Assembly: GCA_949035555.1 (NCBI GenBank)
Contig: CAROLD010000001.1
Location: 186,001-250,000 of the forward strand
Direction: 5' to 3'
Source of the DNA: an uncultured bacterium
GTDB taxonomy: Bacteria > Cyanobacteriota > Vampirovibrionia > Gastranaerophilales > Gastranaerophilaceae
DNA: 64,000 nucleotides
How positions within the stretch are numbered: the first letter of the stretch is position 1; every line of letters begins with the position of its first letter. Positions 48,509 through 57,156 of the stretch are shown piece by piece. The notes under the pieces were generated by a model. That model had not been told where the DNA came from, did not search any database, and saw only the letters and a list, made by a program, of their open reading frames with translations. The translations under genes and the position numbers were made by a program.

Positions 48509-48582
48509 GGAATTGGTAGACGCGCACGATTCAGGTTCGTGTGGTTAACGCCTTGTGGGTTCGAGTCCCATCTTCGACACCA
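48498..48582 (+). tRNA. tRNA-Leu (CAG)
   Basis: Class II tRNA: acceptor GTCGAAG/CTTCGAC, anticodon loop TTCAGGT (anticodon CAG), long variable arm, T-loop TTCGAGT, encoded CCA. Confidence 0.97.
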
Positions 48583-48583
48583 T

Positions 48584-48613
48584 AAAAAAAGAGGTTTAAA
48601 ACCTCTTTTTTTA
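48584..48613. terminator. bidirectional terminator after tRNA-Leu
   Basis: A-run, GAGGTTT/AAACCTC hairpin, T-run. Serves the tRNA and the convergent EF-hand gene. Confidence 0.85.
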
Positions 48614-49912
48614 TATAGTATTCAAATGTTTTGGAATATTCTCAAGACGACATTCATAACCACCATTACAATATTTTGATATTCCACCTTTTACAGAATT
48701 ATTAGCTTCATGTATCTTAGCTTTCAATGCTATTATACCTACTTCAAGCCCCAATTCTACATCAGTCTGGATTGCTTCGTACAAAGCCTCAGCATTATGA
48801 TATTTTTTCTTCAATTCATTTATTCTTGTATCATCCTGACTAAAATGAGCTTTGTGCCACTCAACGATAGTACGACTACCTTCCGCATATATACATTGAC
48901 AGGTTTTAAAATCTACCTGCATTACACCCTTGTATGATTTACCCGGATTTACCATAACCGAAGGGGTAAAATTATAACCACCGGTTTCAATAGCAAGCAT
49001 TTCTGCAACTGCAGGTGCTAATGGTTCAATATCATACTTTTGACATTTTTCAAGCACCATTTTAGAAATTTTTTCAGCTCTTTTAATATATTCAGCTTGC
49101 ATCGATTTCGGAAGATCAGAAATTTTAGAATACCCTCCGGCTTTTTTGGTTGTAATTCGTTTGACCAGTTGATTATCTACCAAATTATAAACGCACTTAT
49201 ACTGAGGATTTCTTTTTATAGGTTCTATAGAATCATCCTTCGCTATTCTTATTTCTTCAGCTTCAATTTGGGCTATTGTATTATTAATAAATTTGTCAAG
49301 ATTTTCAATACTATTTATCTCCTGATACTGCTTGTGAGTAACATTATTTATATTCAAAACTTTAGCACGAGAAATTAATGGAGAACAGATTTTAGATTTA
49401 ACATCCTCATTATCCAGCCCCCATTCATTATCAATTGCAAATGCGAGAGATTCCTTTGGACTTAACTTATTGTACTGTCTTAAAACCTCCAATACATTAG
49501 TTTGATCAATCTTACTCAAGAGTGCCAGTGTTTTGGAATTTAAACTCGGACCTGAAATTTGCTTATATAAATCATCCGCAAGTTTTTTACCAAAATTCGT
49601 GGACGCTAAACTTCTTATAAAATTTTTATAGTCTGCCGTAGTAATATCATCGGGGAATTTACCCAACCCCTTTTTAATTTCATTATCAGTTAAACATCTG
49701 TCGGATTTTCCCTCAGTTTTATCAAGCATAGTGAAAGTTTTAAATGCTTGCTCAATTTCTTCTTTTGATAAACTATTATCACCATTTTTATCAAAATATG
49801 CGAAAATACTTTTTAAATTTTGGTTATTCCTTGTAATCTCGTTTATCCCGATATTATTCTGGGGGTCACCAAAATTGTAATTTTTACCATCTATTTGCAC
49901 AGTAGCCTCCAT
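48611..49912 (-). CDS. EF-hand protein with transglycosylase (SLT)-like C-terminal domain
   Basis: 433 residues. A canonical EF-hand loop DKNGDNSLSKEE at about residues 41-52 lies in YFDKNGDNSLSKEEIEQAF, and a degenerate second one is near residue 75 (CLTDNEIKKGL). The C-terminal 150 residues resemble lytic transglycosylases: AVAEMLAIETGGYNF (candidate catalytic Glu), then YKGVMQVDFKTCQCIY. No signal peptide is present, so if it cuts peptidoglycan it must leave the cell by another route or act on a target elsewhere. The start has AAAGAAGA. It ends at the terminator shared with tRNA-Leu. Confidence 0.6.
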   Translation of the reverse strand: MEATVQIDGKNYNFGDPQNNIGINEITRNNQNLKSIFAYFDKNGDNSLSKEEIEQAFKTFTMLDKTEGKSDRCLTDNEIKKGLGKFPDDITTADYKNFIRSLASTNFGKKLADDLYKQISGPSLNSKTLALLSKIDQTNVLEVLRQYNKLSPKESLAFAIDNEWGLDNEDVKSKICSPLISRAKVLNINNVTHKQYQEINSIENLDKFINNTIAQIEAEEIRIAKDDSIEPIKRNPQYKCVYNLVDNQLVKRITTKKAGGYSKISDLPKSMQAEYIKRAEKISKMVLEKCQKYDIEPLAPAVAEMLAIETGGYNFTPSVMVNPGKSYKGVMQVDFKTCQCIYAEGSRTIVEWHKAHFSQDDTRINELKKKYHNAEALYEAIQTDVELGLEVGIIALKAKIHEANNSVKGGISKYCNGGYECRLENIPKHLNTI

Positions 49913-50003
49913 AATCTTCTTTCGTATGAAATATCGACCCGGAGTAGGAAAACTTTAATAATTTATTTAAAAACTTTACAAAATTTAAAATTTGAAAAGC
50001 TTA

Positions 50004-50441
50004 TTATAACTTCATCTCAAGATACGGAAGCTCTTCAAACCCCTGTTTTTTATAAACATGAACAGCATGGGCATTTTCTGTTTCTACCTCAAGCCTGTAA
50101 ACACAATTCGGATAAATTTGTTTAACATAATCCAGAAATTCAGGAATAATCCCCATTCCTCGAAATTGAGGTTTTAAATACAAATCTTCGAGCCAAATAC
50201 AGGGTTTTCCAAATTCAGTCGAAAAACTTTTTGCAATCATTGCATACCCAAAAATTTTATTTTCGCGGCCAAAGACGTAACCTTCCAGATAAGGACTATT
50301 ATTTACACAATTAAGAAAATCATTTTCAAAAATTTCATCAGAACCATTAGTAAATACTGCATCTGATGAATAAAAATCTCTCATCATGACAAGTACTTCC
50401 TCTTTATCGCAAACATTTACTCTTCTGATAATATATTCCAT
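50004..50441 (-). CDS. GNAT family N-acetyltransferase
   Basis: 145 residues from ATG 50441. The GNAT fold is clear: IIRRVNVCDKEEVLVMMRDF at the start, IWLEDLYLKPQFRGMGI (acetyl-CoA-binding RGxG) and VETENAHAVHVYKKQGFEEL at the end. Acceptor unknown. I choose ATG 50441 rather than the upstream ATG 50459 because a TGGTATAAT box lies exactly 6 nt before it and would overlap the longer reading frame. Confidence 0.9.
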   Translation of the reverse strand: MEYIIRRVNVCDKEEVLVMMRDFYSSDAVFTNGSDEIFENDFLNCVNNSPYLEGYVFGRENKIFGYAMIAKSFSTEFGKPCIWLEDLYLKPQFRGMGIIPEFLDYVKQIYPNCVYRLEVETENAHAVHVYKKQGFEELPYLEMKL

Positions 50442-50447
50442 ATTCAA

Positions 50448-50453
50448 ATTATA
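50448..50453 (-). promoter_or_regulatory. extended -10 giving a leaderless start (GNAT gene)
   Basis: Minus-strand TGGTATAAT with 6 nt to ATG 50441. Confidence 0.5.
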
Positions 50454-50469
50454 CCACATATAAGCGCAC

Positions 50470-50498
50470 TTGATTTTTTCACTATTTGATGATATTAT
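50470..50498 (+). promoter_or_regulatory. promoter of tRNA (CAT)
   Basis: TTGATT, 17-nt spacer, TATTAT, about 27 nt before the tRNA. Confidence 0.6.
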
Positions 50499-50524
50499 AA
50501 ATGCGATAACAGCCGAATATATTC

Positions 50525-50599
<75 letters not shown>

Positions 50600-50601
50600 T
50601 T

Positions 50602-50636
50602 AAAAAAAAGAGCCTTATAATGGCTCTTTTTTTTAT
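50602..50636 (+). terminator. terminator after tRNA (CAT)
   Basis: AAAAAGAGCC/GGCTCTTTTT with a TTATAAT loop and eight Ts. Confidence 0.9.
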
Positions 50637-50667
50637 TTTTGTTATAATACTTTTATGGGAGAAGAGT

Positions 50668-51150
50668 ATGAAAGAAGAATTGTTATCCATAATTGAAAAA
50701 AACAGCAGAATTGATTTTGCAGAACTTGCAGTATTGCTTGGTGTAACCGAAGAGAAACTGTTAGAAGAATTAACTCAACTCGAAAAAGACGGGGTAATCT
50801 GCGGATATCACACTTTGATAAATTGGGAAAAAACATCTATTGAAAAAGTTATGGCGCTTATTGAAGTTAAAGTTACACCTCAAAGAGGACGAGGTTTTGA
50901 TAATATTGCGGAAAGAATTTATAACTATCCTGAAGTTAAAGCCGTTTATTTAATTTCAGGAGGATACGATTTACTCGTTATTCTTGAAGAAAAAAATCTA
51001 AAGGAAATTGCAGGTTTTGTATCTGATAAACTTTCAACTCTTGACAGTGTATTAAGCACAGCCACTCATTTTATTTTAAAAAAATATAAAGACCACGGAA
51101 CAATTTTAAATAAAGAACATCCAGACGAAAGAGAGGTAATTACCCCATGA
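50668..51150 (+). CDS. Lrp/AsnC-family transcriptional regulator
   Basis: 160 residues. The N-terminal winged helix reads IIEKNSRIDFAELAVLLGVT, then ELTQLEKDGVICGYHTLINW. The C-terminal RAM ligand-binding domain includes VMALIEVKVTPQRGRGFDNI and VYLISGGYDLLVIL. The start is ATG 50668 with GGGAGAAGA; a longer frame from 50470 reads through the tRNA and is not coding. It overlaps the aminotransferase by 4 bp, suggesting control of amino-acid metabolism in response to an amino acid. Confidence 0.9.
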   Translation: MKEELLSIIEKNSRIDFAELAVLLGVTEEKLLEELTQLEKDGVICGYHTLINWEKTSIEKVMALIEVKVTPQRGRGFDNIAERIYNYPEVKAVYLISGGYDLLVILEEKNLKEIAGFVSDKLSTLDSVLSTATHFILKKYKDHGTILNKEHPDEREVITP

Positions 51151-52313
51151 GGAATTTCCTTTCTGATGCAGTAGTCAATATTAAACCATCAGGGATACGT
51201 AAGTTTTTTGATATTGTAAGTGAAATGAAAGATGCGATTTCACTTGGAGTTGGAGAACCTGATTTTGACACGCCGTGGCACATTCGAGATGAGGGCATTT
51301 ACGCTTTTGAACGCGGAAAAACTTTCTATACATCAAATGCGGGTTTAAAAGATTTAAGAACCGAGATTGCTAATTATTTAAACCGTAAGCAGGGAATAAA
51401 TTACAATCCTGATAACGAAATATTGGTTACTGTAGGAGGCTCAGAAGCGATTGATATCGGGCTTCGCGCAGTGATAAACCCGGGAGATGAGGTTATTATC
51501 CCTCAGCCTTCTTACGTTTCATATGAACCTTGCGCGGTTTTAGCCGGAGCAAAACCTGTAATTATAAACCTCAAAGCTGAAAATGAATTCCGATTGACAC
51601 CTGAGGAATTGCTGGAAGCAATTACTGAAAAGACAAAGGTTCTTATTCTGCCATATCCAAACAATCCTACAGGTGCGATTATGGAACAGGATGATTTGGA
51701 AAAAATCTCCAGAATAATTATAGAAAAAGATCTTCTTGTAATGTCAGATGAAATTTATTCAGAATTAACTTATAAAGACAAACATATTTCTATCGCTTCA
51801 TTAGAAGGAATGAAAGAACGCACAATCCTGATAAACGGATTTTCAAAAGCTTATGCTATGACAGGATGGAGACTCGGGTATGCTTGCGCCCCATCAGAAA
51901 TCATAAAACAAATGACAAAAATTCACCAGTTTGCAATAATGTGTGCACCGACAACAAGCCAGTATGCGGCAATTGAAGCATTAAAAAACGGAGATCAAGA
52001 TGTCGAAATGATGCGAAAATCATACAATCAACGACGCCGTTTCTTAATGGACGCATTTAGAAAAATGAGGCTTGAATGTTTTGAACCATATGGCGCATTT
52101 TACGTTTTTCCTTGTATTAAAGAGTTTGGAATGACAAGCGAAGAATTTGCAACAAAGTTTTTGCAGGAAGAAAAAGTTGCACTTGTTCCAGGTACTGCAT
52201 TCGGCGAATGCGGCGAAGGATTTTTGAGAATTTCTTACGCATACTCGCTTGATAATCTCAAAATCGCAATCGGACGTCTCGAAAAATTTATAAAACGCTT
52301 GCGTAATGAGTAA
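51147..52313 (+). CDS. PLP-dependent class I/II aminotransferase
   Basis: 388 residues. GVGEPDFDTPWHIRDEG at the N-terminus, YPNNPTGAIM, LVMSDEIYSEL and the PLP-lysine motif NGFSKAYAMTGWRLGY (about residues 229-244) place it with the aspartate/aromatic PatA-like group. Substrate cannot be read from sequence. It overlaps the Lrp-type regulator by 4 bp and is its only operon partner. Confidence 0.93.
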   Translation: MRNFLSDAVVNIKPSGIRKFFDIVSEMKDAISLGVGEPDFDTPWHIRDEGIYAFERGKTFYTSNAGLKDLRTEIANYLNRKQGINYNPDNEILVTVGGSEAIDIGLRAVINPGDEVIIPQPSYVSYEPCAVLAGAKPVIINLKAENEFRLTPEELLEAITEKTKVLILPYPNNPTGAIMEQDDLEKISRIIIEKDLLVMSDEIYSELTYKDKHISIASLEGMKERTILINGFSKAYAMTGWRLGYACAPSEIIKQMTKIHQFAIMCAPTTSQYAAIEALKNGDQDVEMMRKSYNQRRRFLMDAFRKMRLECFEPYGAFYVFPCIKEFGMTSEEFATKFLQEEKVALVPGTAFGECGEGFLRISYAYSLDNLKIAIGRLEKFIKRLRNE

Positions 52314-52315
52314 AA

Positions 52316-52981
52316 TTATTTAGTAAGGAAATCAACTTTACCTGTATCTAAATGATAATATGCAGGTAAAATTTTGACCTTATTTTCTTTCATATATTTC
52401 ACTAAATCGCTATCTTGACTCATCAGTTCATCAATATCTTGCATTACGTGAGCTTTCACTACGTTATCAGAATTAACATCAACGCCCTGTTTTTTGCAGT
52501 CTTCAATTGCTGGCAGAATAGAATCTTCCAGAGATTTAATATATTTTGTTTCGGATTTACCTGATAAAGTTGCCGCTATTGCACCGCAATCCTGATGCCC
52601 CATAATAACAATAAGCTTTACTCCACAGTGCATGACAGCATACTCAATACTTCCAATCACGTGTTCGTCAAGTACGTTTCCGGCATTACGTATTTCAAAA
52701 ATATCTCCAAGCCCCTGATCAAAAATCAATTCCGGCGGAACCCTTGAATCTGAACATGAAAGGATTACGACAAAAGGATGCTGACCTTTTAACATTTCCT
52801 GTCTGCGTTCTTTTGTATCATCAGGATGTTGTTCTTTCAGAGTAACAAACCTTGCATTACCTTCAATGAGTTTTTTCATAGCTTCATCTGCTGATAAATT
52901 ATTAGAACCATGCGCAAAACAAGCACCTGCATTACCTAACATTGATGCCATTAACACCAAAGAAAATATTATTTTTTTCAT
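52316..52981 (-). CDS. beta-class carbonic anhydrase with signal peptide
   Basis: Hydrates CO2. The zinc ligands are in LSCSDSRVPPE (Cys, Asp-Arg dyad) and IVIMGHQDCGAIAA (His and Cys); IRNAGNVLD is also typical. Residues 1-22 (KKIIFSLVLMASMLGNAGACFA) form a signal peptide, so the enzyme is periplasmic. I choose the second ATG (52981): AAAGG lies 6 nt before it but only about 1 nt before the first ATG. Its stop is 3 nt from the convergent aminotransferase. Confidence 0.93.
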   Translation of the reverse strand: MKKIIFSLVLMASMLGNAGACFAHGSNNLSADEAMKKLIEGNARFVTLKEQHPDDTKERRQEMLKGQHPFVVILSCSDSRVPPELIFDQGLGDIFEIRNAGNVLDEHVIGSIEYAVMHCGVKLIVIMGHQDCGAIAATLSGKSETKYIKSLEDSILPAIEDCKKQGVDVNSDNVVKAHVMQDIDELMSQDSDLVKYMKENKVKILPAYYHLDTGKVDFLTK

Positions 52982-53138
52982 AACCATCCTTTCAAATCTT
53001 TCGATTACAGTTTATATCAAACAACATAAATACTCAAGAACATAACGCAAAAATAAAAATGTTCATGTTTTACTCAAAATATGAATACGATAAACCAATA
53101 TAACTATACAAATAACCCAGCATTTGGAGACATTATAG

Positions 53139-53834
53139 ATGAATAATACAATCGGAAAACATATAATACCAAGAAATTTATACCATATTACTGATGCAGT
53201 TTCGTTTGAGAAAATAAAAGCTGACGGGTATTTAAAACCAAGACGTCCAAACAGTTCATATGCAAAAGAAGGAGTTTTCGCATTTGAATTACAAAACGCT
53301 CTGCAAAGATGGCAACAAATGCCTTATCGCGGGAAAACCACCTTACTTGGAAAGCTGTTAGAGATAACTCGAACCAGCAATATGGTTATACTTAAAATTC
53401 CTACAAAAAATTTAGATACTGATAAGCTGCTAATTCGTTCACAAAACTGGTATTTTGACTCTCAAGAAAAACTGCCAAAATCTCAAATTGATAAATTACA
53501 TAAATTCTGGGATGATTTGGGAGATATAGATCATGCCGAAAAATTTAAAAAATATGACGAGTTAAAAAAGTCAATAATCGAAAAATTATTTCCTCATATT
53601 AAAGGTCATATTCAAAATGGCACATCAGTCAAGGAAGCTCCACTATTTAAACAACGAGGCGAAGCCATTGAATATATTTATACAGACAAAATCCCGCTAG
53701 ATGCAGTAGAAGTGGCGGGACAAGCAAACAGAAATGACTACTATGAAGGACGAACTCTAAAAGTAAAAGACTTATTATTAGCATTATTTAATAATCGAAG
53801 TGAAAAAACTGCAGTAGAAAAGGTACTAAAATAA
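53139..53834 (+). CDS. ADP-ribosyltransferase-fold-like protein
   Basis: 231 residues. It begins IPRNLYHITDAVSFEKIKAD then GYLKPR, the YH-T...F..I...G.L.P pattern found at the NAD-binding start of several ART families (DarT/DUF4433, KptA-like). The late segment EAIEYIYTDKIPLDAVEVAG could provide the catalytic glutamate strand. No signal peptide. No adjacent macrodomain antitoxin, so a DarTG pair is not indicated. The start has TTGGAGA. Monocistronic; ends in a hairpin before tRNA-Ser. Confidence 0.55.
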   Translation: MNNTIGKHIIPRNLYHITDAVSFEKIKADGYLKPRRPNSSYAKEGVFAFELQNALQRWQQMPYRGKTTLLGKLLEITRTSNMVILKIPTKNLDTDKLLIRSQNWYFDSQEKLPKSQIDKLHKFWDDLGDIDHAEKFKKYDELKKSIIEKLFPHIKGHIQNGTSVKEAPLFKQRGEAIEYIYTDKIPLDAVEVAGQANRNDYYEGRTLKVKDLLLALFNNRSEKTAVEKVLK

Positions 53835-53836
53835 AT

Positions 53837-53859
53837 AAAGAAGGTATTAACCTTCTTTT
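53837..53859. terminator. bidirectional terminator between ART-like gene and tRNA-Ser
   Basis: AAAGAAGGT/ACCTTCTTT with an ATTA loop. Confidence 0.85.
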
Positions 53860-53864
53860 GATAA

Positions 53865-53954
53865 TGGCGGAGACGGTGAGATTCGAACTCACGGTGGAGT
53901 TACCCCCACACAACCTTTCCAAGATTGCACCTTAAGCCGCTCGGACACGTCTCC
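53865..53954 (-). tRNA. tRNA-Ser (GGA)
   Basis: Class II tRNA: acceptor GGAGACG/CGTCTCC, anticodon loop TTGGAAA (anticodon GGA), long variable arm, encoded CCA. Confidence 0.97.
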
Positions 53955-53967
53955 ATTTATTTACCCC

Positions 53968-54171
53968 CTAAGTATCTCCTAAACGCTGCGTTTCGTCAAG
54001 CTCTAATATTTCCTGCTGATAATATTCGTCAGTTTTTTCAATGTTAGATATCTTTGCATCGGCAAGCCGTTGGAGAACTTTAGCATAATCCATGCATTTT
54101 TTACCTTTTAATCCTTCTGTTTCCATTTGAATTGTACCGTCAGGAAACAATCTTATCTTCATTTTACCCAT
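53968..54171 (-). CDS. DUF2997 family protein
   Basis: 67 residues starting MGKMKIRLFPDGTIQMETEG, the short beta-hairpin-like opening of DUF2997, then GKKCMDYAKVLQRLADA. In cyanobacteria this family sits beside ycf35 (DUF1257) and ycf46; here it lies 15 nt after a DUF1257-like gene and near ycf46. Function unknown. Probably cotranscribed with its upstream neighbour. Confidence 0.8.
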   Translation of the reverse strand: MGKMKIRLFPDGTIQMETEGLKGKKCMDYAKVLQRLADAKISNIEKTDEYYQQEILELDETQRLGDT

Positions 54172-54185
54172 ATAAAATACTTTCT

Positions 54186-55448
54186 CTATATATCTATTGT
54201 TAAAACAATTGAATTATCGTCCATTACAGTTTCACTTTCAAGACGAAGATTTTCACTTTCAAGACGCTCTTTGATTTTATTATACGTCATTTCTTGAATA
54301 TTCAATCCGTATTCTTCATTCAAATCATTAAGAACATCTTCACATTCACCTTTATCTGATACCTGTGTAATATCAAGAACATAAGCGCCGCCATCTTTTT
54401 TATGATAAACCATTTCCATTCCGAAAAGTTTGCAGGAAACCTCATCACCTGTTTCTTCAAGTTCAGTTGCACCGTGTTCGATGAGCGTGTTCAAAAGCAT
54501 GCCTTTATCTGTATAATTTGTATTATATGTATAAACAATTGTTGACTGATCATTGATTAGACGTAAATCCCTGCCTGCGGCGATATTTAATTTTCTAAAA
54601 ATAATCTCAGCCTCTTTGTTAATTGCAGAATTATTTGAACCTGAAAATTCCGCAATATATTTTCCGTCTTTAAGCACCCAATTTAAAGAAGCTTGGCTGT
54701 TTTTCAACGGGGTGGAAGAATTTCCGTCATAGTACAGATAGTTTGCCTTTCTAAGTAAGGTTTTTAACTCTTCTGGCTTAATGTTTGTCTGAATTTTCAA
54801 ATTTGTTAAATGCCCGTAAGTAATATTTGTTCCCTGAACATCGCCTGACATTCCGATATTTAGAATTGAAACTTTTTGTTCAACTTCCAATATAAAATTT
54901 TGCTCGTTTTCAGGCTTGAAGTATTTAACACTCTGACCTTCCACTTCTGCAACAACTTCCTCATTATCCGTGGAGTAAATATGTTTTGCACCCTGTTGTT
55001 TAAGCTGTGAATAGATTTCGCGAATATTTGTATAGGATGTGTCATAGTTGTAATAAAAATACTCGCTTGATTCAATCAACCTGACATTACGCATTGCGGC
55101 AGTATCCAAATTCTTGAAAAACTCTTCGCCACACTTTTGTAAATCTTTTGAATTCAAATCTCCTGCAAGAATTGCATTACAATACTTGCCTTTTATTACC
55201 CATTCAACGTGTAATTTATTAGGCAGAACATAAACTAACGGTTTCACTTCGGATGCATCAACAGTACTCATTAAGCCTTTTAACTCGCCATTCGTAATAT
55301 TTGTAAGCACACGAATTGAACGCAAATTTTCATTTGAAACGGTCTCATTTTGCACTCTAACATCTGATGCTTTTTGTAATTTTTCATTTTTAGCTTCTTC
55401 AGGATTTATCAAAAACGCCATCGGATAAGCCATTAATGTTATTGACAT
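54186..55448 (-). CDS. ycf35: Ycf35/DUF1257-like protein with internal duplication
   Basis: 420 residues against about 130 for plastid Ycf35. Two related segments (about residues 50-190 and 205-350) each contain W-x-x-K-(G/D)GKY, a (K)L(D/N)-AA-R-(V/L)RLI stretch and a Y-Y-T-YTN-type strand. The last 50 residues (QEMTYNKIKERLESENLRLE then VMDDNSIVLTIDI) match the end of Ycf35. The symbol is tentative. Start has AAAGGA. It lies between ycf46 and the DUF2997 gene, the conserved neighbours. Confidence 0.6.
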   Translation of the reverse strand: MSITLMAYPMAFLINPEEAKNEKLQKASDVRVQNETVSNENLRSIRVLTNITNGELKGLMSTVDASEVKPLVYVLPNKLHVEWVIKGKYCNAILAGDLNSKDLQKCGEEFFKNLDTAAMRNVRLIESSEYFYYNYDTSYTNIREIYSQLKQQGAKHIYSTDNEEVVAEVEGQSVKYFKPENEQNFILEVEQKVSILNIGMSGDVQGTNITYGHLTNLKIQTNIKPEELKTLLRKANYLYYDGNSSTPLKNSQASLNWVLKDGKYIAEFSGSNNSAINKEAEIIFRKLNIAAGRDLRLINDQSTIVYTYNTNYTDKGMLLNTLIEHGATELEETGDEVSCKLFGMEMVYHKKDGGAYVLDITQVSDKGECEDVLNDLNEEYGLNIQEMTYNKIKERLESENLRLESETVMDDNSIVLTIDI

Positions 55449-55512
55449 TGCTTACATTCCTTTGCTATAATTTCACAAATTTCAATACAATTGGTAGCAA
55501 CATTTACTCCCC

Positions 55513-57135
55513 CTATACATCCAAAGCTCTTCCGCCGCGTGAAGAATTAACATCATCTTCGCTATCTGATTTTGAAGAATATTCTGCCATATCATCTTTC
55601 TTAGTTGCGGCAACCGCTCTGATGTTTGCCCATTGACGAAGAGACAAAATCTGCTCTTTCTGAGTAACAGACAAAGGCACCACATTTTTAATTGTGTTAG
55701 TTAAGTCCGCGAATTCAAGCGGGCGATTATTGAAAAATGCTTCGTAAAGCGCAGTGATAACAACCTGCTCAATTTCAGCCCCGACAAAACCTTCTGTCAT
55801 CTGTGCAAGCTGTTTGTATAATTCGTCATTAATTTCTAACTTGCTAGCCACATCTTTATTTTTAAGTCTTTTTGCAAGGTGAAGCTTAAAGATTTCTTCT
55901 CTTTCACGCTGAGTCGGCAGGTCAACAAAAAAGATTTCGTCAAAACGACCTTTTCTTAAAAGTTCGGCAGGAAGAGAACTAATATTATTTGCTGTTGCAA
56001 TTACAAATACAGGAGCTGTTTTTTCCTGCATCCAGGTTAAAAATGTACCAAAAATTCTGGAAGAAGTACCGCTGTCGCCGTTAGAATTTAACCCGCTCAA
56101 ACTTTTTTCAATTTCGTCAACCCATAAAATAGAAGGGGCAACCGCTTCGGCAGTTTTAATAGCTTTTCTCATATTTTCTTCGGAACTTCCGACAATACCT
56201 GAGAAAATTTTACCGAAATCAAGTTTTAACAACGGCAATTGCCAAGCAGCACTCATTGCTTTTGCAGTTAAACTCTTACCGCATCCGGGAACCCCTGTAA
56301 TTAACACTCCTTTCGGAGCAGGAAGACAGTATTTTTTAGCGGACTCCGACCAAGAATTGTTTCTTTTTTTGAGCCAGTTTTTAAGATTTTCCAACCCGCC
56401 TATATCGGCAATTTTAATATCGGTATTGATAAATTCCAAGATCCCTGTTTTTTTGATAACCTGCATTTTTTCGCTCAAAATAACTTCCAAATCCTGTCCG
56501 TCAATTCTTCCGTCATTAACCATTGCAAGCGCAAACGCATTTTCAGCTTCCTGCAAAGTTAACCCCATTGCGGCTTTACAAAGTTTTTCTTTGCCCTCTT
56601 CCGTTAAATTGGAAGTATCAATCTGTTTGTTTTGAGAAACCATTTTGTCTAATTTAGCCTTAATTTCATCTAAAGTCGGCAATGGCATATCTACGATAGT
56701 AATTTCTTTCTGCATAGTTTCAGGAATTAGGAGTTCGGATGCAAGAAAAATCACGTTCTTTCTGAATTTGCTTGTCTTGAGGTCTGAAATATTGTCACGA
56801 AGACGTCTTACAACATTGTAATCAACCTGACGCCCCTTAACTCCAAAATAAACATGAAAATCACACATTACAAAAACAGCATTTTTGTTGCAGTCGCGGA
56901 TAAAATCAATAGCTTTATCAGGACTGTTTGTACCGTCAATTTTCTGCCCGTTGAGAGTAAAACCGTTGGTTTGCGTCCAAACATAGACATCACGGGTTAT
57001 CCTGATAAGTTTTTCGGACTGTGCAATCCTGTTAATCAGAGATATAGCACGGTCTTCTTCCCACGTTGTTATATATATATACGGAAATCTTGCACGAAAT
57101 AGTCTTGATAGTTGTGTAATAATTTTATTTTGCAT
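55513..57135 (-). CDS. ycf46: Ycf46-type AAA+ ATPase
   Basis: 540 residues. The N-terminal domain (FRARFPYIYITTWEEDRAIS; VYVWTQTNGF) is characteristic of Ycf46 of plastids and cyanobacteria. The AAA core has Walker A GVPGCGKSLTAKAMS (about residue 280), the pore-loop-like FGKIFSGIVGSSEENMRKAI, Walker B SILWVDEIEKSLSG (about 335), TANNISSLPAELLRKGRFDE with the arginine, and the C-terminal lid. In cyanobacteria it is linked to CO2/carbon regulation; its role without photosynthesis is unknown. Start has GAGGG. First of the cluster ycf46/ycf35-like/DUF2997. Confidence 0.9.
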   Translation of the reverse strand: MQNKIITQLSRLFRARFPYIYITTWEEDRAISLINRIAQSEKLIRITRDVYVWTQTNGFTLNGQKIDGTNSPDKAIDFIRDCNKNAVFVMCDFHVYFGVKGRQVDYNVVRRLRDNISDLKTSKFRKNVIFLASELLIPETMQKEITIVDMPLPTLDEIKAKLDKMVSQNKQIDTSNLTEEGKEKLCKAAMGLTLQEAENAFALAMVNDGRIDGQDLEVILSEKMQVIKKTGILEFINTDIKIADIGGLENLKNWLKKRNNSWSESAKKYCLPAPKGVLITGVPGCGKSLTAKAMSAAWQLPLLKLDFGKIFSGIVGSSEENMRKAIKTAEAVAPSILWVDEIEKSLSGLNSNGDSGTSSRIFGTFLTWMQEKTAPVFVIATANNISSLPAELLRKGRFDEIFFVDLPTQREREEIFKLHLAKRLKNKDVASKLEINDELYKQLAQMTEGFVGAEIEQVVITALYEAFFNNRPLEFADLTNTIKNVVPLSVTQKEQILSLRQWANIRAVAATKKDDMAEYSSKSDSEDDVNSSRGGRALDV

Positions 57136-57156
57136 CTGAAAGCCCTCTTTTGACTA

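Noticed and set aside
48261..48527. Minus-strand repetitive ORFs of 70 and 88 residues
   Set aside because: They are translations of the 102-bp DNA repeats, with no start signals or protein-like conservation pattern.
50643..50657. Another leaderless start (TATAAT then ATG at 50655)
   Set aside because: That ATG is out of frame with the regulator and opens only 13 codons; the gene uses ATG 50668 with a Shine-Dalgarno site.
53139..53834. DarT of a DarTG toxin-antitoxin pair
   Set aside because: No macrodomain DarG gene on either side.
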